A stretch of 64,000 nt of DNA from an uncultured Clostridia bacterium (GTDB lineage Bacteria; Bacillota; Clostridia; TANB77; CAG-508): the NCBI GenBank assembly GCA_934140005.1, contig CAKPBB010000007.1, positions 3,072-67,071 of the forward strand. Direction: 5' to 3'. Positions 52,236 to 61,063 of the stretch are shown here, in pieces. How positions within the stretch are numbered: the first letter of the stretch is position 1; each line of letters starts with the position of its first letter. A model generated the notes under the pieces. It was not told the origin of the DNA and made no database searches. It was given only the letters and a program-made list of their open reading frames with translations. The translations under genes and the position numbers were made by a program.

Positions 52236-54620
52236 TTAATCCCATTTTATTTCTCTCATATAATCTAATACCGTCTCTTTTATTCCATCATCATACAAAA
52301 TTTCTCCATTTTTACTTTCTCTGTATAATTCATTTGGCATTTTCTTAGGTTGTCCCTTTGACTTTCTTTTATATCCAACATTTTCTACTTCCGCCATAAA
52401 AATTTCATTATTATTAGTTTGAGCAACTTGATTAAACACCCATGTTGTATTTATATATCCGAATTCATCTTTAGTTGCTTTATCGAAAGAAGAATTTTCC
52501 TGTATTTCTTCTTCATATTTTTCTAATATTTTGTTCAATTCTAATTCACGGTCATTATTATCAATTATATTATTCAATATTTTTACTATTATATTTCTTT
52601 CTTCATTTAAACTTAGATTTTTAATTGATGGCAATTTATCTTTATTTTTTCTTCCTTTATAGACATCTACTATATTTAAGGCTCTTGTTTTTAAATCATT
52701 CCATTCCTTACATGACTTATCCCATTCTAAATTCCATTTTTCTATCTCTTCATTAGTTTTTTTCTGAGCAAATAATATACTAGTCTTAGTAGTTGTATAT
52801 GGTGCAAATGTAACTTGTGGTAAAGAAACAATAGCTTTAATTTTAAAATATTTATACAAGAATAATCTTATGTATTTATTTTCTGTTGTGTCATACACAC
52901 TTTCTGGTAATACAACTGCCATTCTACCATTTGGTTTTAGTAACTGATAATATCTCTCTATAAAAAGATTTTCTGAGTTTTTCTTATTTCCAAAAACAAA
53001 ATTATCATTTAAATTCTTTTTGGTATCATCATCTAATTCAACACTAAATGGAGGATTCGTTAATATTAAGTCAAATTGTTCATTTACGTTTTTATTAAAA
53101 TATAATTTATCTATTTGAGAATATTTTAATACATTTGGAAGAACTTCTTTATTGTATGATGAAAATGGTAACAATCCATCTTTAACAAAAATATTTGTTG
53201 AACCATCTCCATGTAAAATCATGTTTACTTTAGTGGCTATTCCCAAATTGAAATTTATTTCTGAACCATAAATATAATCCTTTGCCCACTTATTTTCCCT
53301 GTTTTCTGGTAAAAACCATTGGTTAAACTTATCTTCAATATCTCTAGTATCATCTAATTTGTCTCTATTTTCATATTTTAGATGTTTAGTAATAAATTTC
53401 ATATATTCTATTAAAAATGTTCCTGAACCTGCTGATGGATCAATCATATATGGTATTTCTAACTCTTTATTAACTTTATCAATAGCTAATTTATCAGTTT
53501 GTAATCCATATAACATAAATTTTACAATATTAATATGTGTAAAAAATTGCCCTTTAGATTGCTTGAATCCTGTCGTTATTATCCCTTCGAAAAAATCTCC
53601 AAGTATATCTTTTCCATTTAAGCTGTTTTTTCCATCAACAAAAGAATATCTTTCTAAAGAAGATATAGCATATTTTAATTTTTGTAATGAAAATTTATTT
53701 TCATCAATAACAAATGATTTTTCAAGTTTTTCAACATCATTTATATATAATCTTTGCTTAAGTGCTCTTCTATATAATTGATTTATTCTTTCAAATAATT
53801 GTTGATTTGTTTCTACATATTCATCATCATTATCTTGATAATACATTACTTGAAAGTCATATTTTTCTCCTGTTCTTTTTTCGCTTTCATCTTGTATCTT
53901 TGCTAATATTATATTTGTAAGTGAAGAAAATACTTCATTATCATCAGTTCCTCCTCCACCCCATAATACATTATGTAAGTTTTGTCTCATAGAATCTAAG
54001 GTTTTATGGTTATAATCTTTTATTAAATCTTTTTTCCCACCTTTTATATATGGCTCTTTTTGAACTCTACCATATTTTTCAGGTAAATCCTCTGAATAGT
54101 TTCTATCATTCTTCCATTCTTCAAATGACTTATACTTTTCATAATCTATAATCATACACTTATCATTAATTTTATTTTCATCGCTTATATCAAGTGAATA
54201 TAATACAAGATATCTGACCTTTTTCCCTTGACCTTGCTCTTGAGATGCTAAATTAAATAATTGTTTTTCAATTATCTCATCTTTATCCTTTTCATATTCA
54301 TCTGGACTTTTTAATTCCATATATAGAAAAGCATTTCCACTTTGATCTCTTACTATTACATCTATTCTTGGTTTATTTACTTTTGGTCTACCTATATCAT
54401 ATTCTTTTTCAATTTCTATTGCAGATTTTTCGTACCCCAATTCGTTAACGAGCTTTGATAATATATATGCTCTAACAATTTCTTCATCTCCTGTAATACT
54501 CTTTATTTTCCTATATTGCATAATATCCTTATCATATTCAATTTCTTTACCTGATACATTAATTTTTGCAACTCGATTACTACAATTAGTAATGTATTGT
54601 TCTATTACTTCCGAACGCAT
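52236..54620 (-). CDS. hsdM: Fused HsdR-N nuclease domain and N6-adenine methyltransferase (Type IIG/I-like)
   Basis: I choose ATG 54620 (794 residues; GGAGGG at 5 bases) over TTG 54635. Residues 1-180 resemble the HsdR N-terminal nuclease domain (PRIDVIVRDQSGNAFLYMELKS, seen as RIDVIVRD and YMELKSPDEY; D and ExK). The methylase part has motif I DPSAGSGT (Asp394), motif IV NPPF (Asn522), and the helical HsdM N-terminal region before them. No SF2 translocase motor is visible, unlike type I HsdR. It probably methylates adenine and cuts when paired with HsdS, as in Type IIG enzymes; inference from domains. Promoter is directly upstream. Confidence 0.86.
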   Translation of the reverse strand: MRSEVIEQYITNCSNRVAKINVSGKEIEYDKDIMQYRKIKSITGDEEIVRAYILSKLVNELGYEKSAIEIEKEYDIGRPKVNKPRIDVIVRDQSGNAFLYMELKSPDEYEKDKDEIIEKQLFNLASQEQGQGKKVRYLVLYSLDISDENKINDKCMIIDYEKYKSFEEWKNDRNYSEDLPEKYGRVQKEPYIKGGKKDLIKDYNHKTLDSMRQNLHNVLWGGGGTDDNEVFSSLTNIILAKIQDESEKRTGEKYDFQVMYYQDNDDEYVETNQQLFERINQLYRRALKQRLYINDVEKLEKSFVIDENKFSLQKLKYAISSLERYSFVDGKNSLNGKDILGDFFEGIITTGFKQSKGQFFTHINIVKFMLYGLQTDKLAIDKVNKELEIPYMIDPSAGSGTFLIEYMKFITKHLKYENRDKLDDTRDIEDKFNQWFLPENRENKWAKDYIYGSEINFNLGIATKVNMILHGDGSTNIFVKDGLLPFSSYNKEVLPNVLKYSQIDKLYFNKNVNEQFDLILTNPPFSVELDDDTKKNLNDNFVFGNKKNSENLFIERYYQLLKPNGRMAVVLPESVYDTTENKYIRLFLYKYFKIKAIVSLPQVTFAPYTTTKTSILFAQKKTNEEIEKWNLEWDKSCKEWNDLKTRALNIVDVYKGRKNKDKLPSIKNLSLNEERNIIVKILNNIIDNNDRELELNKILEKYEEEIQENSSFDKATKDEFGYINTTWVFNQVAQTNNNEIFMAEVENVGYKRKSKGQPKKMPNELYRESKNGEILYDDGIKETVLDYMREIKWD

Positions 54621-54652
54621 ATTATCCCTCCACAAATTAAACTATTTACTAT

Positions 54653-54681
54653 TTTATATCATAAATCTCATTTTTTAACAA
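54653..54681 (-). promoter_or_regulatory. Promoter of the restriction-modification operon
   Basis: TTGTTA, 17 bp, TATAAA on the minus strand (TATAAA at plus 54653-54658; TTGTTA at 54676-54681), about 33 bases upstream of the ATG. Confidence 0.6.
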
Positions 54682-54735
54682 CATTATTCTACAATTTTCT
54701 ATTTCTAATTTTTCTACGTTTTTCGACAAAAAATT

Positions 54736-56151
54736 CTATCTCTCATACCTTCTATCTTTTTTCTTCTTCTCTTTTAATTTCTTCTCTTGTTCTTGTTCTT
54801 GTTCTTTTTCATTTATCTTTTGTTTTTCTTTATCATCTACTTCTTTTATTTGTTTCTTCATCTTTGGCACGCCATCATAAATTTCATCACACAACCTAAT
54901 CTCTTTTCTAACCTTTGTCAAAACAGAAGTAACATCAATTATTTCTTTAGTAACACTATCTTTTTCATTTTCATTTTCTAATTTCTGTCTTTTGTAATAT
55001 AATCTGTTCCTTACATTTAATATCTTTTGTAATTCTTCCTGTTTCTTTTCTTTCACATTATCAACATCACCCAAATTTTCAATCTTATACTTACATAAAA
55101 ATCTAATTCTTTCCGAATACTCGTCCATCTTTTTTACTTCTGTTCTCATCTCAGGAGTCAATTTATATTGTGTATTATTTCTAGTGTATAACTTTAACAA
55201 ATATCTATAGTAGTAATACAACGCAACAATTCCTTTTGGTTTATATTTATTTTTCACTTTATCTCTCGTTGTAAAATATTTATTTTTTATTACCTTATAA
55301 GGAATTATTCTTTCTTGTCTTATATAGTCATTTTCTAAAATTCTTCTTTTTATATTTTCCAATGAATAATCTTCTCCAAATGCTCTTTCAACTCTTATAT
55401 TTCTTTTATATGGTTCTCTTTTTATGCTTAATTTATCTGCTCTATAATAATAGTTATATCCCATTGATACTAACATCTGTTGGAATTGTTTTAATGTGTA
55501 TGAATGTTGTATTGCGTAATCTATATCTTCTTTTGCAAATTTATAATAATCTGAATCTCTCATAGATTTCTTATAAAAATTTTCAAAGTTGATTCCTGAT
55601 TTACAAATCTTTTCTTTTAAAACACTTAAACCATATTCTTCACATATTTCATCAGATGTTTTTCTTAGCAATGCTGTATTTTCTAAATTACTATAATACT
55701 TCTTTCCATCTTTAAATGAAACTGAATTAATTACAAAATGATTATGAGGATGTCTAGTATTCAAATGAGTAGATACTACTACTTGAAATCTATCTCCCCA
55801 CATTTCATTTGCAAGTTTTACTCCAATTTCATGTGCTATTTCTGGAGTAACTTCTCCTTCATTAAAGGATTGATAAGCATGAAACGCTAATATACCATTT
55901 TCTTTTCCATATATCATTTTTATAAGTTGCATTTGTTTAACTGAATCTTTTACTTCACAATTTATGCCTGTTGTATAAAATTGTTTTTCTGTTTTATCTG
56001 GATTAGTTGCATAAGTCATTACTTGTCTGATACTATCAAACCTATCCATTCCATATTCGCTATAATTGTTTTTTGTCTTTTCTTCATTTGTCGCATAGTT
56101 GATTACATGGTCTAATCTCTTTTGTACTTTCCATATTTTTGTTGTTGCCAT
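54736..56151 (-). CDS. MOBP-type relaxase
   Basis: The 471-residue protein has an N-terminal relaxase domain. A catalytic Tyr candidate at Tyr19 (VINYATNEEKT) and the metal-binding HxHxH at His134, His136 and His138 (TRHPHNHFVINSV) identify Pfam family PF03432 relaxases. Residues 160-320 form the rest of the domain and a DNA-binding part, and the ~150-residue C-terminus is a Lys/Glu-rich coiled coil. Relaxases nick oriT and carry the strand to the recipient through a T4SS. An oriT-like region lies 14-94 bases upstream of its start. There is no MobC-type accessory, and no T4SS inside the island. Confidence 0.92.
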   Translation of the reverse strand: MATTKIWKVQKRLDHVINYATNEEKTKNNYSEYGMDRFDSIRQVMTYATNPDKTEKQFYTTGINCEVKDSVKQMQLIKMIYGKENGILAFHAYQSFNEGEVTPEIAHEIGVKLANEMWGDRFQVVVSTHLNTRHPHNHFVINSVSFKDGKKYYSNLENTALLRKTSDEICEEYGLSVLKEKICKSGINFENFYKKSMRDSDYYKFAKEDIDYAIQHSYTLKQFQQMLVSMGYNYYYRADKLSIKREPYKRNIRVERAFGEDYSLENIKRRILENDYIRQERIIPYKVIKNKYFTTRDKVKNKYKPKGIVALYYYYRYLLKLYTRNNTQYKLTPEMRTEVKKMDEYSERIRFLCKYKIENLGDVDNVKEKKQEELQKILNVRNRLYYKRQKLENENEKDSVTKEIIDVTSVLTKVRKEIRLCDEIYDGVPKMKKQIKEVDDKEKQKINEKEQEQEQEKKLKEKKKKDRRYER

Positions 56152-56164
56152 TTAGTCTCTCCTC

Positions 56165-56245
56165 TCATCTTAAAAGGGGATTGGGGAATTTCTCCATTTT
56201 GAATTTCGAGCTGACGAAATTCATTGCTTGTTAGGACAACAATAT
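56165..56245 (-). other. Putative oriT of the mobile island
   Basis: Directly upstream of the relaxase gene, the plus strand reads GGGGATTGGGGAATTTCTCC (imperfect palindrome), then a perfect inverted repeat GAATTTCG/CGAAATTC (6-base loop), then ATTCATTGCTTGTTAGGACA. Palindrome, hairpin and a short conserved sequence in this position are typical of transfer origins. The TTGCTTG-TAGGACAA part is the likely nick region. A diverged copy exists at 41920-42020. Confidence 0.6.
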
Positions 56246-56302
56246 GCTCTTTTTTAGTACTAAAATTATTACTTTTCTCTATCAAATGCACACTATATTT
56301 TG

Positions 56303-56345
56303 AAAAACACTTGGACTTTTTAAATCAAAATCCAAGTACTTTTCG
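56303..56345 (-). terminator. Terminator after ParB-like gene
   Basis: AAAGTACTTGGA with TCCAAGTGTTTTT on the minus strand, 14 bases after the stop codon at 56359; a clear T run follows. Confidence 0.75.
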
Positions 56346-56358
56346 TCTTATTTTGTTA

Positions 56359-56763
56359 TTATAAATTATCTAATTTATAATAATTTTTTCTGTGAAATTT
56401 AAAACCTTCTTCATCATTTATATCACTTTTTATTTCACACTCCTCTCCTTCTAATTTAAATATTTTATTTATTTTTCTTAACAAAATTTCTTGTTTTATA
56501 TCTCTTATTAAGCATGGAACTTTGTCATATCCTAGTGCTTTTGTTGCCAATAATTTTATTCTACCATCTAGAACATAATACCCATTTTCTTTTTGAATAA
56601 CTTCGAATGGTTTCTTAATTTCTTCTTTTTTTATTACCTCCATATATTTAAAAACTTTTTCTAAATTTCTGCTACATATTACGTTAGATTTATCTCCTTT
56701 TATATCTTTTAACTCTATTTCTTTATATTCTTTATAAACTTTCATATTATTAATTTCTCTCAT
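56359..56763 (-). CDS. ParB/Srx-like nuclease-fold protein
   Basis: The 134-residue protein has YKEIELKDIKGDKSNV, then ENGYYVLDGRIKLLATKALGYDKVPCLI, seen as YVLDGRIKLLATKALG. It contains the DGR-I-L-A motif of the ParB N-terminal (sulfiredoxin-like) domain. There is no helix-turn-helix partner. ParB-like proteins of islands act in partitioning, regulation or DNA cutting; here it is between the DnaC-like gene and the relaxase. GGATTTGATA precedes the ATG. Function inferred from family only. Confidence 0.75.
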   Translation of the reverse strand: MREINNMKVYKEYKEIELKDIKGDKSNVICSRNLEKVFKYMEVIKKEEIKKPFEVIQKENGYYVLDGRIKLLATKALGYDKVPCLIRDIKQEILLRKINKIFKLEGEECEIKSDINDEEGFKFHRKNYYKLDNL

Positions 56764-56857
56764 ATTATCAAATCCTTTCTTTTTTCTATTTACTTTTTTA
56801 TGTTTTTATACTACAATAATTATATAAAGATTTGGGTTAGTATTTTAGTTTTGCGGC

Positions 56858-57676
56858 TTATACTAACTCTTTTTCTTTTATATTTTTTAGCGTTATTCCA
56901 TAACACGTTTGATACAATTTTGATATTATTGCATCTACCAATTGTTCATCTTGAATTTGACTAAATCTTTCTATTAATCCTTGTTTATCAAACCTAGTTG
57001 TAATTATTATTGGTAATCTATTTTCATTTCTATTTTGAATTATTGTATACAATTTCTCTAATGCCCACTGACTTATTTTTTCTGTTCCAAGATCATCAAT
57101 TATAATCATATCTACATTTGAGTATAACTCTATTAATTCATTTTCTGACTTTGTATTGTCTTTAAATGTTTCCTTGATCATGTCCAATAATATTGTTAAT
57201 CTTCCCATTAAAACGATCTTATCATTTTCTATTAATTTGTTAGCAATTGATGCTGCTAAATGTGTCTTTCCAACTCCTGACTCGCCAGTTATTATCAGTC
57301 CGTCATTTTGCATTTCTTCTATGCTTTTATTTGTATAATCTCTAGCAACTTCTACTGCAATTTCATTTCCCGAATTAATATCAAAATTTTCAAAGTTCTG
57401 TTCTTGAAATTTTCTTCCGACATAGTTCTGCTTGTAAATTTTGTTTATAATATTTCTAAAATGTTTTCTTTTTTCCTTTTCATATTCTTGTTCATCTATC
57501 TTCTTCCAGTATTCTTGTGCTTTATTACAATCACATCTTTCGTATTTAATTGCATCTGGAGATATATTAGCATATAAATAATCAAGTCCTATTGGGTCTA
57601 ATTCTTTGCCACAAAATTCACATTTTTTCAATTTATTGTGTATAACTTCGCTACAATTTATATTGTCTAAAACCAT
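56858..57676 (-). CDS. DnaC/IstB-like ATPase (replication helicase loader)
   Basis: The 272-residue protein has an N-terminal zinc-type module (CEFCGKEL and RCDCNKA), then an AAA+ ATPase with Walker A GESGVGKTH (Lys137) and Walker B MIIIDDLG. Sensor-like ITTRFDKQGL follows. DnaC-type proteins load the replicative helicase at an origin. Its ATG (GAGGAG upstream) overlaps the previous gene by 26 bases, so the two are coupled. It probably supports replication of the excised element. Confidence 0.9.
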   Translation of the reverse strand: MVLDNINCSEVIHNKLKKCEFCGKELDPIGLDYLYANISPDAIKYERCDCNKAQEYWKKIDEQEYEKEKRKHFRNIINKIYKQNYVGRKFQEQNFENFDINSGNEIAVEVARDYTNKSIEEMQNDGLIITGESGVGKTHLAASIANKLIENDKIVLMGRLTILLDMIKETFKDNTKSENELIELYSNVDMIIIDDLGTEKISQWALEKLYTIIQNRNENRLPIIITTRFDKQGLIERFSQIQDEQLVDAIISKLYQTCYGITLKNIKEKELV

Positions 57677-58169
57677 TTTCGCTCTCCTCTCTTATATTTT
57701 CTTCTTTTTTATTTTCTATATCTTTTGTATTCTTTTCTTCTGTGTTACCTAACGTTTTGGTAACGTTACTTTTTTCATTTTCACTTTTATGCTTTTCACG
57801 AAATCTTCTTTGTCGTTCTCGACCTTGCATCTGATACTTTTCATATTTTTCAATACTTTGATACTTGTCCCAATTTTTTATCAGAAATGTTTCCCCTTCT
57901 TTTATTAACATTTCTAATTCTAGAAACTTTTTCAAAATTTTTTCAATTTTTTTATTAGATTTTCCCATAATCTTTGAAAAATTTTGAATTGTCATTGGAT
58001 TATTTTCCCCTATTTCTAATCTTCCTTTATTATTACATTCAACTGCTAATGCAATTAACTGAATCCACACTCTAAAATAAGTGTCTCCTTCAGGAAGTTT
58101 TAGAAGTATTTGAATTTTCCTGTTTGAAAATATATTAGTTTCTGTTTTAAACCACGGTAATTCATACAT
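57651..58169 (-). CDS. Phage-type replisome organizer N-terminal protein
   Basis: The 172-residue protein begins ELPWFKTETNIFSNRKIQIL, then GDTYFRVWIQLIALAVECNN and NPMTIQNFSKIMGKSNKKIEK, and later WDKYQSIEKYEKYQ. This is the winged-helix phage_rep_org_N family. The C-terminus is charged (ERQRRFREKHKSE). The domain binds the origin and recruits the DnaC-like loader encoded next, a pairing common in phages and integrative elements. It starts 27 bases after the excisionase-like gene and is probably co-transcribed. Confidence 0.9.
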   Translation of the reverse strand: MYELPWFKTETNIFSNRKIQILLKLPEGDTYFRVWIQLIALAVECNNKGRLEIGENNPMTIQNFSKIMGKSNKKIEKILKKFLELEMLIKEGETFLIKNWDKYQSIEKYEKYQMQGRERQRRFREKHKSENEKSNVTKTLGNTEEKNTKDIENKKEENIREESENGFRQYKL

Positions 58170-58195
58170 TGCCTCCTTTCCTCACTTTCTATCAA

Positions 58196-58396
58196 TTAAT
58201 ATTTAATTGATTCTTTTTCTTTGCTACTTAGATATTCATCTAACACTTGAACTCTAAATAGAAATTTTCCGCCAACTTTGGAGCATGGTATTTGTTTTCT
58301 TCTTACTAATTGATTAATTAACAAATAAGAAATTCCTAAATACTCTGCTGCTTCTTTCATTGTTAGTGTAGTTCTTTGAACTTTTTGTAGTCCCAT
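58196..58396 (-). CDS. Excisionase-like helix-turn-helix protein
   Basis: The 66-residue protein has the excisionase/MerR-like helix-turn-helix LTMKEAAEYLGISYLLINQL followed by a basic wing (RRKQIPCSKVGGKFLFRVQV). Size and motif match Xis-type proteins used with tyrosine integrases. Ribosome site AGGAGG lies upstream. First gene of the leftward replication/mobilization transcript, which suggests that excision and replication are co-controlled. Confidence 0.88.
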   Translation of the reverse strand: MGLQKVQRTTLTMKEAAEYLGISYLLINQLVRRKQIPCSKVGGKFLFRVQVLDEYLSSKEKESIKY

Positions 58397-58431
58397 ACAT
58401 TGTCCTCCTTTTCTTTAAGTTATAAATCTTC

Positions 58432-58563
58432 GTTAACAAGTTTTATAAAGTTTTTCGTGTTAACTAATTGAATTTTACCACGCTTTATGATAAAATCCTA
58501 TTAAATTTAGTAAATTCAGTTATCAAAATGAATTTTTTGGTTATTTTACAATTTGTTAACAAG
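58432..58563. repeat. GTTAAC motifs in divergent control region
   Basis: Three GTTAAC sites occur at about 58434, 58459 and 58554 in the intergenic region 58397-58574 between divergent genes. The site at 58459 belongs to GTTAACTAATTG, which recurs exactly at 62699-62710 near the right end. They may be binding sites for Xis or a regulator. I see no confident promoter hexamer pairs here. Confidence 0.4.
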
Positions 58564-58574
58564 GGAGATTATAT

Positions 58575-59813
58575 ATGGAAAGAAAAAATAAAATAGGTAT
58601 ATCCTTTGATGCTTCATACTTTTCTCAAATATTTATCCATACTTCTGGAGCATATTTGAGTAAGCCTATTAGTAACAATAATAATAAATATTTAGCAAAT
58701 TTAGGAACTATCCCGCCTAATGATAGATTTGGACAATTGGTTTTAGAACTTGAAAATGCAACTTCTGAATCAAAACGAGAAGAAATAATTAATGAATTGA
58801 AATCAATAGTAGAAATAGATAGGACTGCTAATACTATGCCACTTTCTTTTAAAGATAACATAGAAGAATTAAAAGGTTATATAATTTTTGAACCAACCAC
58901 TGCTGTTGAACATTATGATCTTTCTCTATTAGATTTTATAAGTTATGATTTTGATATATTTAATGATTATTTATTATTTTTTATAAATTTCTTTGATTAT
59001 TTTATAGATAAATTAGATAACAAAGATATTAAATATATTGAATTAGACACCTTATATCCAGTAAATGAAATAATAGAAATAGCTAAAAAATACTATGATA
59101 CAGAAAAAGAAAATTTAATATATTATCAAAGTCTTTTCAAGAAATGTATTAATTTTGTTTATTGCATTGATAATCCTTTTGATATGAAGTATTTAACTCA
59201 TAAGCAAAAATTCTTCTTATATAATCAATTATATCAAGATACTTTTGCAGAATTTAAACAAGACTTTCATTCAACAGACTTATTAGATTATCAATATAAT
59301 GATTTTCCTATAAGAAAAGAATTGATTGGACTTGAGGATATAAATGTTTTAATTTCTGCTATTGAAGAAATAGACCCTACTGGAAGAAAACTTAATAGTT
59401 TACAACAATTTGAAACTAATAATTTATTCACCAGTTTTTATATTACACTATTCAATGTAGTAGCAGTAAATAAAATGCATATTAAAATATGTGGTAATTG
59501 CAAAAGATACTTTCTAACTTCGAAAGAAAATGTTACATATTGTGATAGAATAATTGAAAATAATATGACCTGTAAAGATATTGGAAATAAAGAATATCAA
59601 AAGAGAAAAAAAGAAAATGATACAACCTATGATAAATATAGAAAAATCGGAAGTAGAAAACAACTTCGTGCATCTCGAAATCCTGAAATAGATATGTATC
59701 AAGAAGATTTAAAACAATATAGAAAAATCGGAAAACAAATGTATAAGGATGTTTGTTCTGGTAAAATTTCTAACGAAGAATTTGCTAAATGGGTTGATGA
59801 GCAAGATAAGTAA
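58575..59813 (+). CDS. DUF6076-like protein with C-terminal zinc-ribbon-type motif
   Basis: The 412-residue soluble protein has an acidic helical body and a C-terminal segment KICGNCKRYFLTSKENVTYC, with further Cys (ENNMTC) forming a four-Cys knuckle, then a very basic region (KRKKENDT, RKQLRASRNP). This layout resembles DUF6076-family proteins of clostridial mobile elements. The function is unknown; a regulator or nucleic-acid-binding role is suggested by the Cys knuckle and basic tail. Stand-alone plus-strand gene with AGGGAG ribosome site; it ends at a terminator shared with the HEPN gene. Confidence 0.62.
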   Translation: MERKNKIGISFDASYFSQIFIHTSGAYLSKPISNNNNKYLANLGTIPPNDRFGQLVLELENATSESKREEIINELKSIVEIDRTANTMPLSFKDNIEELKGYIIFEPTTAVEHYDLSLLDFISYDFDIFNDYLLFFINFFDYFIDKLDNKDIKYIELDTLYPVNEIIEIAKKYYDTEKENLIYYQSLFKKCINFVYCIDNPFDMKYLTHKQKFFLYNQLYQDTFAEFKQDFHSTDLLDYQYNDFPIRKELIGLEDINVLISAIEEIDPTGRKLNSLQQFETNNLFTSFYITLFNVVAVNKMHIKICGNCKRYFLTSKENVTYCDRIIENNMTCKDIGNKEYQKRKKENDTTYDKYRKIGSRKQLRASRNPEIDMYQEDLKQYRKIGKQMYKDVCSGKISNEEFAKWVDEQDK

Positions 59814-59842
59814 AAAACAAGTACAAAATGTACTTGTTTTTT
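59812..59842. terminator. Bidirectional terminator shared by converging genes
   Basis: AAAAAACAAGTACA, 3-base loop, TGTACTTGTTTTTT. It overlaps the ends of both the DUF6076-like and HEPN genes. Confidence 0.92.
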
Positions 59843-60416
59843 ATCCAACTTGATTTATCCAATCTCTTATATTAGTTCCAACTCTTTCTATATCTCTATC
59901 TCCAAGTTCTCCACCATGCATTATAACATTTCTAGATCTTTCCAATGTATTTATAATTTGTCTTGCCCAATCCAAAGATATTAAATAGTCTTCAAATTCA
60001 TTCCAGTTTTGTTGAATTATATTGTTTAAATCTCCCATTTCAGTATAATTTAGTAATCTGTCTCCCCTTTGCTGATGCCATTTTATTTTTTCCTCTTCTT
60101 TCCTTCTACTCTCAGCTCTTTTTCTTATCGCTTCTGATACTGATTCTTCCCACCAATTTTCTCCTTTTTCTTCTGATAGTGTTTTTGCAATAAAATCTCT
60201 AACCATATTTTCAAAAGAAGTAATCGCAACATAAACCGAAGCCATCTTTTTGGATATTATTACATGTTCTTCATCTAACAAATCTATTGATAAATGTTCA
60301 GCAATCTCTGAATCGATGTAATTAGAATTATTAGATCTACCTAATAATTCTGTCCTTTCCATAGCTACTTTAGCCAAATTTCCTCTTAAAACAAATGAAT
60401 ATATCTGATCTTCCAA
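59841..60416 (-). CDS. Swt1/HEPN-type candidate RNase, partner of DUF5343 gene
   Basis: The 191-residue protein starts at TTG (GAGGAGA at 8 bases; no closer ATG). The helical N-terminus includes MASVYVAITSFENMVRDFIA, and the C-terminus carries RSRNVIMHGGELGDRDIERV with an R-x4-H HEPN-type motif (RNVIMH). This pattern matches the Swt1-family HEPN domain. HEPN RNases act in toxin-antitoxin and abortive infection systems. It lies 14 bases after the DUF5343 gene, so the pair forms a two-gene operon. Confidence 0.78.
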   Translation of the reverse strand: MEDQIYSFVLRGNLAKVAMERTELLGRSNNSNYIDSEIAEHLSIDLLDEEHVIISKKMASVYVAITSFENMVRDFIAKTLSEEKGENWWEESVSEAIRKRAESRRKEEEKIKWHQQRGDRLLNYTEMGDLNNIIQQNWNEFEDYLISLDWARQIINTLERSRNVIMHGGELGDRDIERVGTNIRDWINQVG

Positions 60417-60430
60417 TTTAATCTTCTCCT

Positions 60431-61063
60431 CTAAAATAAATGTTTTTTCATACTTGAAAAAATAGCATCATAAACAGATTCATCTCTAGTTTCTGGTAAA
60501 TGAATTTGAATATCATAATGTAATTCTAACTTTTCTTTTTTAGAGTTAGAAATTATTTTTTCTTCAACAGGCTTTGGCTCTTGACTCTTTACTTCCTCTT
60601 TAGTCTGAATTTCTACAATTTTAGTTTTATTTTCTTTTTCATTCCAATCTGCTATTGAACATAATGCTGAAAAAGTCATCGCCATTAATGAAATAACTTT
60701 TTCCGTCTTTTGCCCTTGAGTAAGTGTTCTTAATTTATTTTTTACCTCATCTGTAGATAATGACTGAGCATTTATATTTATATTAAATAAATCCTCATAG
60801 GCCTCCCTAATTCCTTCAGCTAAAACTTCTTTATATATTCCTTGATCTAAAAATCTATAATATCTTTCTGTTGGTGAACCACTTTCATCTAATAGTCCTA
60901 ATGCTTTAAACAAATTTATATATAGTCTATCATTGCTACTTTTAAATCCTAAATCTTCTAAAAATTTATATGTAAATCTATCTGGTGCCTTTGCTGTTAG
61001 TACAGCATTTATTACAGGTTCTAAATTTTTAGTTGAAGTTAAATATGCATTTGTTAATGACAT
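60431..61063 (-). CDS. DUF5343 protein, candidate regulator or antitoxin of HEPN gene
   Basis: The 210-residue protein begins LTNAYLTSTKNLEPVINAVL and continues DRFTYKFLEDLGFKSSNDR and LLDESGSPTERYYRFLD, a winged-helix-like DUF5343 module. A charged linker and a short C-terminal domain (LHYDIQIHLPETRDES) follow. DUF5343 genes are often found beside HEPN/Swt1 genes in islands. It may repress its own promoter, where TATAAT preceded by TGA is present upstream. Excellent ribosome site AAAGGAGG. Confidence 0.8.
   Translation of the reverse strand: MSLTNAYLTSTKNLEPVINAVLTAKAPDRFTYKFLEDLGFKSSNDRLYINLFKALGLLDESGSPTERYYRFLDQGIYKEVLAEGIREAYEDLFNININAQSLSTDEVKNKLRTLTQGQKTEKVISLMAMTFSALCSIADWNEKENKTKIVEIQTKEEVKSQEPKPVEEKIISNSKKEKLELHYDIQIHLPETRDESVYDAIFSSMKKHLF

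Noticed and set aside
52236..54620. Ordinary Type I HsdM
   Set aside because: The first ~180 residues contain HsdR-N-like D and ExK motifs that ordinary HsdM lacks, and no HsdR is nearby.
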